Below are positions 59,076 through 64,000 of a DNA stretch of 64,000 nt, piece after piece; position 1 is the first letter of the stretch; each line of letters opens with the position of its first letter. The notes under the pieces are model-generated. The model was given only the letters and a program-made list of their open reading frames with translations. It had not been told where the DNA came from and made no database searches. The DNA comes from Streptomyces sp. SID12501 (lineage in GTDB: Bacteria > Actinomycetota > Actinomycetes > Streptomycetales > Streptomycetaceae), in the NCBI RefSeq assembly GCF_010550245.1, contig NZ_JAAGLU010000017.1, forward strand, positions 1-64,000, given 5' to 3'. The position numbers and the translations under genes are program-made.

Positions 59076-59939
59076 ATGGCCCTCACCACCCGTCGCAGAG
59101 CCCTCACCGCCTTCGGCGCCGCCCTCGCGGGCACCGTCGTCCTGCCTGCCGCGCGCGCCCTCGCGGGTGAACCGACGTACGGGCCAAGTCCGTTGTGGCG
59201 CGCCCACGCCCACAACGACTTCGAGCATCCCCGCCCGCTCCTCGACGCCCTCGACCACCGCTTCGGCAGCGTCGAGGCCGACATCTACCTCGTCGGCGAC
59301 CAGCTCCTCGTCGCCCACGACCCCGCGGATCTCGACCCGGCCCGTACCCTCGAATCGCTCTACCTCGACACCCTCGCCGCACGCGTGAGGGCCAACCACG
59401 GCTCCGTGTACCGGGGTTACCGTCGGCCGCTCCAGCTCCTCATCGACATCAAGACCGAGGGCTCGTCGACGTATCTCGAACTCGACCGCCATCTCCGGCG
59501 CTATCGGGGCCTGTTCACCACGTACGCCCACGGCCGTGTCCACCCCGGGCCGGTCACCGCCGTGATCTCCGGCGACCGGGCCGCCCGGGTGCCCATGGAG
59601 GCGCAGAGCGTACGGCGGGCCTTCTACGACGGGCGCCTCGCCGACCTCGGCACCTCGGCACCGGCCTCCTTCGTGCCGCTGATCTCCGACAACTGGACGC
59701 TCAACTTCACCTGGCCGGGCGTCGGTCCGTTCCCGGACGCCGAGCGCGCCCGGCTGAACGGCATCATGTCGGCGGCCCACGCCCGCGGACAGCAGGTGCG
59801 TTTCTGGGCCACGCCCGATGTGGCCGGCCCCGCCCGGGACGCGCTGTGGGGCGAGCTCCTCGCCGCAGGCGTCGACTACCTCAACACGGACGATCTCGCG
59901 GGGCTCGAAGCGTTCCTCGACGCCCACGGGACGCCCTGA
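59076..59939 (+). CDS. Secreted PI-PLC/GDPD-like phosphodiesterase
   Basis: A 287-residue exported protein with a twin-arginine-type signal ('TTRRRALTAFGAALAG', cleaved after about residue 31). The mature part begins 'RAHAHNDFEHPRPLLDALDH' and contains 'SVEADIYLVGDQLLVAHDP', a TIM-barrel pattern of the glycerophosphodiester phosphodiesterase/PI-PLC superfamily with the paired His, Glu-Asp metal site and second His. 'LQLLIDIKTEGSS' adds a conserved Asp/Lys. The substrate is probably an extracellular phosphodiester. The ATG at 59076 has GGGAGG upstream. It is a single gene. Confidence 0.85.
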   Translation: MALTTRRRALTAFGAALAGTVVLPAARALAGEPTYGPSPLWRAHAHNDFEHPRPLLDALDHRFGSVEADIYLVGDQLLVAHDPADLDPARTLESLYLDTLAARVRANHGSVYRGYRRPLQLLIDIKTEGSSTYLELDRHLRRYRGLFTTYAHGRVHPGPVTAVISGDRAARVPMEAQSVRRAFYDGRLADLGTSAPASFVPLISDNWTLNFTWPGVGPFPDAERARLNGIMSAAHARGQQVRFWATPDVAGPARDALWGELLAAGVDYLNTDDLAGLEAFLDAHGTP

Positions 59940-60021
59940 CACTCGCGAGACACCACACGTGCGGCCGACAGTCGCGAAGTGCGCGTGGCGGAGGAGGTTC
60001 GCGCTGGCCATTTCTCAAGGA

Positions 60022-60038
60022 GGCAGCCTGAAGCTGCC
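60022..60038. terminator. Small hairpin between convergent genes
   Basis: GGCAGC and GCTGCC form a 6-bp stem with a 5-base loop in the 140-base gap between the phosphodiesterase and phosphodiester glycosidase genes. It is weak support for a terminator. Confidence 0.3.
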
Positions 60039-60079
60039 ACCGGGACAGCAGACAGCGTGGGCAGTGTGCGAACGTGGCG

Positions 60080-61315
60080 TCAGGTGATCGAGAAGACCCC
60101 GATGCCGTTCGGTACGGCTCGTTCGGCGCCGCCGGTCGGATGGTTGCGGACGGTGACCTTGCTCGCTCCCGGTGCTCTGGCGACGAGGGTCGTGGAGCCG
60201 CCGCCGTCCAGGTTGAAGGCGTCGACCGAACCCAACTTCCGCATGGTGGCGGCGACTTCGGCGACCGTCAGTCCGCTCCGGTACTTCGGCTCACCGTCCA
60301 CCGCGAGTAGCAGCAGCTTGCGCCCGCCGTTCGCGATGCCCGCCGCGGTGCGCACGGCGGCGGTGTTGTTGTCGAGGCCCGTCAGCGGCCGGCCGCCCCT
60401 CAGTACCGGGTAGCCGCCGAGGGCGAAGCGGTACGGGATACGGCTCGTCGCAGCCACGAGACGGCTCTTGACCGTGACCGACGCACCGACGGACAGTTTC
60501 CGCAGTTGCCCCGCGCCGGCCTCCCGGCCCACCAGGACCGTGGTGTTGGCGGCGATGGCACCGCCGCCGGGGGAGTTCGCCGCCCGGACGACCTTGCCGC
60601 GCCGCACCGTCACCTCGTACGTGTCCGTACTGCACGGCGCTGCCCGGTCGGTGTCCGTGCCGCACACCGCCCGCGCCCGGGAGACGCTGCCCCAGGCCGG
60701 GGTGAACGCGCCGATGGAACCCACCGGCAGCGCGTACTGGTTGAGCCCGCCGAGCGTGAACCGTCCCGCGGGTGTGCCGACGCTGCCCGACAGGGCGAGG
60801 TTGTCCAGCCGGGCCCTTCTGTCGGTGCCCACGCCGAGGACGGCCCTGGTGGTGACGCCGGGCGGCATCGAAGGGCCGAAGCGCTGACCGTTCGGCACCG
60901 CCGACTTGAGCACCACACCGCTCGCGATCGCCGGGCCCACCGACGCGCCCGTTGCCGCGACCCCGGGATGCTGGACCTCACTGATGTTGAAGAAGTCGCC
61001 GTTGACGGCCGCGACGGCGCCCTTGGCGTCTGCCAGCCTGGAGACGGCGGCCCGCGCCGCCACCGCCCCCGCGTAGAGAAGGTTGACCCGTACCCGTGCG
61101 TTGCCGAGGTCGACGCTCAGCAGGTGGGCGTGGGTCACCCCTTTGGCCGCCACGATGTCGAACTGCGCGTAGCGCACGCCCGGCGCGACCTGAGTGGCTC
61201 TCGGCGCGCCGCTGGCCGGTGCCGCCCCTGTCAGGGCCGCGCCGGCCAGCGCTGCGAGTACCGCGACAGCCGAGACTGCCGCTCTGCCCGTTCTGAACCG
61301 TCCGCTTGCACGCAT
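60080..61315 (-). CDS. Secreted phosphodiester glycosidase-family protein (NAGPA-like)
   Basis: A 411-residue exported protein. The signal peptide (about 1-40, 'AVSAVAVLAALAGAALTGAA') precedes a domain with 'AVAAVNGDFFNISE' and the hallmark 'AFNLDGGGSTTLVAR' of the phosphodiester glycosidase (DUF2233) family. Relatives include human N-acetylglucosamine-1-phosphodiester alpha-N-acetylglucosaminidase and bacterial proteins acting on wall or spore polysaccharide linkages. The start is the ATG at 61315 with GGGGG upstream. The substrate here is unknown. Confidence 0.88.
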   Translation of the reverse strand: MRASGRFRTGRAAVSAVAVLAALAGAALTGAAPASGAPRATQVAPGVRYAQFDIVAAKGVTHAHLLSVDLGNARVRVNLLYAGAVAARAAVSRLADAKGAVAAVNGDFFNISEVQHPGVAATGASVGPAIASGVVLKSAVPNGQRFGPSMPPGVTTRAVLGVGTDRRARLDNLALSGSVGTPAGRFTLGGLNQYALPVGSIGAFTPAWGSVSRARAVCGTDTDRAAPCSTDTYEVTVRRGKVVRAANSPGGGAIAANTTVLVGREAGAGQLRKLSVGASVTVKSRLVAATSRIPYRFALGGYPVLRGGRPLTGLDNNTAAVRTAAGIANGGRKLLLLAVDGEPKYRSGLTVAEVAATMRKLGSVDAFNLDGGGSTTLVARAPGASKVTVRNHPTGGAERAVPNGIGVFSIT

Positions 61316-61402
61316 CCGGACCCCCTGATGTCCCGTCAACTGTGGCAGGGCGCAGGGGGAGCACACCAGACGACGATGAGCCGCGTGGGGGCGCGCGGGA
61401 GG

Positions 61403-61762
61403 CTAGGTGTTGACGACCCGGGAGCGGATCAGGAAGCGCACTCCTTCGGGCGCCTCCAGCGAGAAACCGCTGCCCCGGCCCGGTACGACGTCCACGATCA
61501 GCCGGGTGTGGGACCACACCTCGTACTGGCTGCGGGACATCCAGAACGTCACCGGTTCGGGGACACCTTCGACCACCAGTTCGGCGAGCAGTATGTCCGA
61601 GCCGCCGGTCCGGAACTCGCCCGCCGGGAAGCACATGGGCGCGCTGCCGTCGCAGCAGCCGCCGGACTGGTGGAACATCAGCGGGCCGTGCATCGCGTGC
61701 AGTCGCCGCAGCAGTCCGGCGGCGGCCGGGGTCAGTTCGACGCGCGGGTCCTTCTCGGGCAT
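61403..61762 (-). CDS. DUF779 family protein
   Basis: A 119-residue protein with the conserved Cys cluster 'SGGCCDGSAPMCF' and 'YEVWSHTRLIVDVVPGRGSG', diagnostic of DUF779. In many actinomycetes the gene sits beside an aldehyde dehydrogenase and is thought to act with it. Here no such neighbour is adjacent (the nearest aldehyde dehydrogenase is about 10 kb away). The ATG at 61762 and a GTG two codons upstream are both possible. The Cys cluster could bind metal. Function is not established. Confidence 0.85.
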   Translation of the reverse strand: MPEKDPRVELTPAAAGLLRRLHAMHGPLMFHQSGGCCDGSAPMCFPAGEFRTGGSDILLAELVVEGVPEPVTFWMSRSQYEVWSHTRLIVDVVPGRGSGFSLEAPEGVRFLIRSRVVNT

Positions 61763-61838
61763 CTCCACCGTCCCAGTGGACCGCGCGGGACGTTGCGAGA
61801 GGGTTGCGGGCCCGCCGTCCCAGGTCCTGGACACGCGG

Positions 61839-61867
61839 AAGGCCGCCTCACGCGGAGGCGGCCTTCG
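61839..61867 (-). terminator. Hairpin terminator after the GH30 gene
   Basis: GAAGGCCGCCTC (61839-61850) and its complement (61856-61867) form a perfect 12-bp stem with a 5-base loop, 17 bases past the GH30 stop on the minus strand. Confidence 0.75.
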
Positions 61868-61883
61868 TGGACGAACTACCGGG

Positions 61884-63935
61884 TCAGCTCCGGTCGGTCA
61901 CGTCCGTGACCCTCCAGCGCTGGTTCGAGCCGGAGTTGGCGATCCACGTGGTGACGGCGGCACCCTCGTTGGTCGCCTGGCCGCCGACCTCCAGGAGGCG
62001 GCCGGTGGCCGCGTTGATCAGCGTCCATGTCCCGTCACCGGTGGTCGACATGATCCACTCGGTGGCCGGATCCCGCTTGCCCGTGTCGGGCTCCACCACG
62101 GGGACGTTGTCGCGCACGGCCAGGCGCTTGCCCTCGGCCGGGTTGGCGAACACGTACCGCTGGCGGGCGCCCTTCTCGCCGTGCCGGGCGTCGAGCTGCC
62201 ACTGCTGAGCGACGGTGCCGTTGGCGGAGCCGATGACCAGGCTCGTGCCGTTGGCGCCGACGGTCACGGCCTTGCCGCTCTGCACGCCGGTCAGCGTGTA
62301 GGAGTGGCCCTTGCTGAACAGGCCGGCGTCCTTCGCGACACCCGAGACGCCCTTGACGGCGAAGGAGGTCACGGACTGGGCCGGGACGGTGTACGTCGCC
62401 TTGCCGTCGACGACCTTGACCGGGGCCTGCTGCTTGAGCTTGCCGTCGGCGCTGGTCACGGTCGGCGTGACGGTCGCGTTGCCCTTGATGGTGCGGAACT
62501 TGGAGAGGTCGATGGTGACGTCACGGGCCGCGGTGGTGCTGTTGACGTGGACGAGCGAGGCGCCCTTGCCGTCCTTGGTCACGGCCGCGGCGCTGGAGGT
62601 GTCGTCCACCTTGATCAGCTTGTCGCCCGGCTTGATGAAGTGCGTGAAGTTGCGGGCGGTGTCGAACTTGGTGTTCGTGTAGATCGGGCACGACGCCAGC
62701 GTGTCCGTGGACTTGCAGCTGAACGACAGCTGGACGCTGCCCCAGTTGCCGCCCTTGGCGGACTCGCCGCCGGGCTTCATGTTGTCGTAGTCCTCGACCG
62801 GCTGCCAGAACACCCAGGCCTGGGGCTCCAGTTCACGCAGGTCGTTGACGATCTGCTGGGCGAGGCCGAGACCCGGACGCATGTCCGTGAAGCTCTGCCC
62901 GTCGCCCCAGTCGCCCTCGACCTCGCTCATCCACAGCGGCTTGTCGGCCGCCTTGGCGAGGTCGCGCACGGTGGTGCGCTGCCCGGTGCCGTAGGTGTGG
63001 ACGTTCATCTGGTCCACGAGGTCCTTGGAGGCCTGCGAGTAGGAGTTCCAGTTGTTCGCGAAGATGGACGGGTTGGTCTCGTCCATCGCCGAGATCTCCG
63101 ACTTGACCTTCGCCTTCTTCAGGGCGGGGGCCAGCGCGGCGAGAACCTTCTCCTGGAGCGCGGGGCCGATGTGGGCGCCCTCCTGACGGCCGCCGACGGG
63201 CAGGCCGTCGGCGCCCAGACGGGTGCCCCAGTAGCCGGTGTTGGGCTCGTTGAACGGGTCGACGGTGTCGACCTTGATGCCCTCGGCCTTCTCCAGACGC
63301 TTCGTCGCCCCCGCCAGGTAGGCGGCGAAGTCGTCGACCGAATCGGCCTTCAGCTGGTCGGCGTTGGCGTTGAAACCGCCGGAGACATAGCCGCTCTCCG
63401 TCATGAACCAGGGCGGCGAGTTGCTGAACGTCTCCCAGTGGGTGATGTCCTTCTTGATGCGGTCCACCCACCAGCGCTGGGTCTTGTCCGCCTTCGGGTT
63501 CCAGTCGGCCGCGTCGTCGGCGCTCCACCAGTCGGTGTCCGCGCGGGTGGTGCCCGCAGGCGCCTTCCACCAGCCCTCGACGGCCCCGCCGGCCCGCAGG
63601 TAGTCCTTCACGTCGGGAGCGTTGCCGCCGCCGATGTTGTAGCGGGCGATGTTCAGCGCCAGCCCGTCGTCACCGAACAGCAGCTTCGCGAGCTTCTCGC
63701 GGACCGCCGGGGGATAGTCGCCGGTCGCGTTGGCGAACCAGACCAGACTGGTGCCCCAGCCCTCGAACTTCTCCTGCTTGTACGAGGGATCGGGGGTGAC
63801 CGTGACGGACGGGACGGCGGCCTCGGCCGCCGCCTGCGCGTCCGGTGAAGGCGCGCTGACCAGAGCGGCCGAAGTGGCCAGGGCGGTGATGCCGACGACT
63901 CCCAGAAGGTGTCGCGTGCGGGTACGGCGTGCCAA
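61884..63935 (-). CDS. Secreted GH30-type glycoside hydrolase with ricin-B (CBM13) domain
   Basis: A 683-residue exported enzyme. The signal peptide (about 1-36) is followed by a TIM-barrel catalytic domain (about 45-420). Acid/base Glu230 is in 'VDPFNEPNTGYWG' and nucleophile Glu338 in 'LWMSEVEGDWG'. A beta-sandwich side domain (to about 545) and a C-terminal ricin-type lectin domain (about 555-683, 'VAQQWQLDA', 'NQRWRVTDV') complete it. This architecture matches GH30 endo-beta-1,6-galactanases of Streptomyces, so arabinogalactan side chains are the likely substrate. It uses a TTG start at 63935 with GGGAG upstream. Control signals lie mostly beyond the window. Confidence 0.87.
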   Translation of the reverse strand: MARRTRTRHLLGVVGITALATSAALVSAPSPDAQAAAEAAVPSVTVTPDPSYKQEKFEGWGTSLVWFANATGDYPPAVREKLAKLLFGDDGLALNIARYNIGGGNAPDVKDYLRAGGAVEGWWKAPAGTTRADTDWWSADDAADWNPKADKTQRWWVDRIKKDITHWETFSNSPPWFMTESGYVSGGFNANADQLKADSVDDFAAYLAGATKRLEKAEGIKVDTVDPFNEPNTGYWGTRLGADGLPVGGRQEGAHIGPALQEKVLAALAPALKKAKVKSEISAMDETNPSIFANNWNSYSQASKDLVDQMNVHTYGTGQRTTVRDLAKAADKPLWMSEVEGDWGDGQSFTDMRPGLGLAQQIVNDLRELEPQAWVFWQPVEDYDNMKPGGESAKGGNWGSVQLSFSCKSTDTLASCPIYTNTKFDTARNFTHFIKPGDKLIKVDDTSSAAAVTKDGKGASLVHVNSTTAARDVTIDLSKFRTIKGNATVTPTVTSADGKLKQQAPVKVVDGKATYTVPAQSVTSFAVKGVSGVAKDAGLFSKGHSYTLTGVQSGKAVTVGANGTSLVIGSANGTVAQQWQLDARHGEKGARQRYVFANPAEGKRLAVRDNVPVVEPDTGKRDPATEWIMSTTGDGTWTLINAATGRLLEVGGQATNEGAAVTTWIANSGSNQRWRVTDVTDRS

Positions 63936-64000
63936 CGTGTGCTCCCAACTCAGATGTGGTCGCTGCGGTGGACCGCCGTGCCCGCACCGTGCGCGGGTGC

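Noticed and set aside
1..64000. CRISPR arrays, tRNA or rRNA genes
   Set aside because: I saw no regularly spaced direct repeats of 25-40 bases and no tRNA or rRNA signatures while reading. A short tRNA could be missed by eye.

Overview
The window reads as a chromosomal segment of a Streptomyces (or very close actinomycete). It is GC-rich throughout, with strong third-position GC in the genes. It carries a modular type I polyketide synthase, a WhiJ-type regulator cassette (XRE/DUF5753, DUF397, anti-sigma-like ATPase), a c-di-AMP (ydaO-type) riboswitch in front of an NlpC/P60 gene, MurT/GatD, several apparently leaderless genes, a TTA (bldA) codon in an accessory gene, and copies of a short intergenic repeat I know from Streptomyces genomes. 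From memory, the order bioF, urease, tripeptidyl aminopeptidase, rocD/ddaH, pfkA, gatD/murT, def resembles the region around SCO1200-SCO1243 of S. coelicolor. I could not check this.

Layout. 1-9417: 3' part of a PKS gene, comprising AT-KR-ACP of one module (its KS lies off the window) and a complete final module KS-AT-DH-KR-ACP-TE. 9418-11417: an insertion-sequence junction, with an IS4-type transposase fragment abutted by an IS110-family element whose long non-coding 5' end is a candidate bridge-RNA locus. 11418-20595: bioF, WhiJ-like cassette, LysR/LysE exporter pair, riboswitch-NlpC/P60, an extra ClpP with a 102-residue partner, an orphan Phd-type antitoxin, and a membrane protein with a divergent TetR and twin operators. 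20708-27098: urease ureABCFGD and a secreted tripeptidyl aminopeptidase. 27178-29057: an SDR protein and a PlsC acyltransferase.

29162-32071 is a compositionally different accessory island: a two-TM unknown, a GNAT acetyltransferase, an SCO2525-type methyltransferase with a TTA codon, and an SCO2524-type gene broken against rocD. 32072-34759: arginine/ornithine catabolism (rocD, ddaH, lrp). 34860-39004: LytTR regulator, DUF485 protein, sodium/solute symporter and LytS-type kinase, probably one sensing and transport unit. 39053-42602: Ser/Thr kinase unit with a PASTA lipoprotein. 42680-47676: CtaG-like protein, PfkA, GatD, MurT and peptide deformylase.

47770-58839 is mainly acyl/aldehyde metabolism with its regulators: TetR with an acyl-CoA dehydrogenase, a succinate-semialdehyde-type dehydrogenase, NUDIX with ATP-dependent DNA ligase, a thioredoxin-reductase-like flavoprotein with a divergent cupin regulator, and a translationally coupled quinone-reductase/acyl-CoA-dehydrogenase operon. 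59076-63935 encodes secreted hydrolases (PLC-like, phosphodiester glycosidase, GH30 with CBM13) and a DUF779 protein. I recognised no rRNA, tRNA or CRISPR array.

The most novel leads are the putative bridge RNA of the IS110 element at the PKS edge and the small bldA-linked accessory island containing a broken SCO2524 gene.
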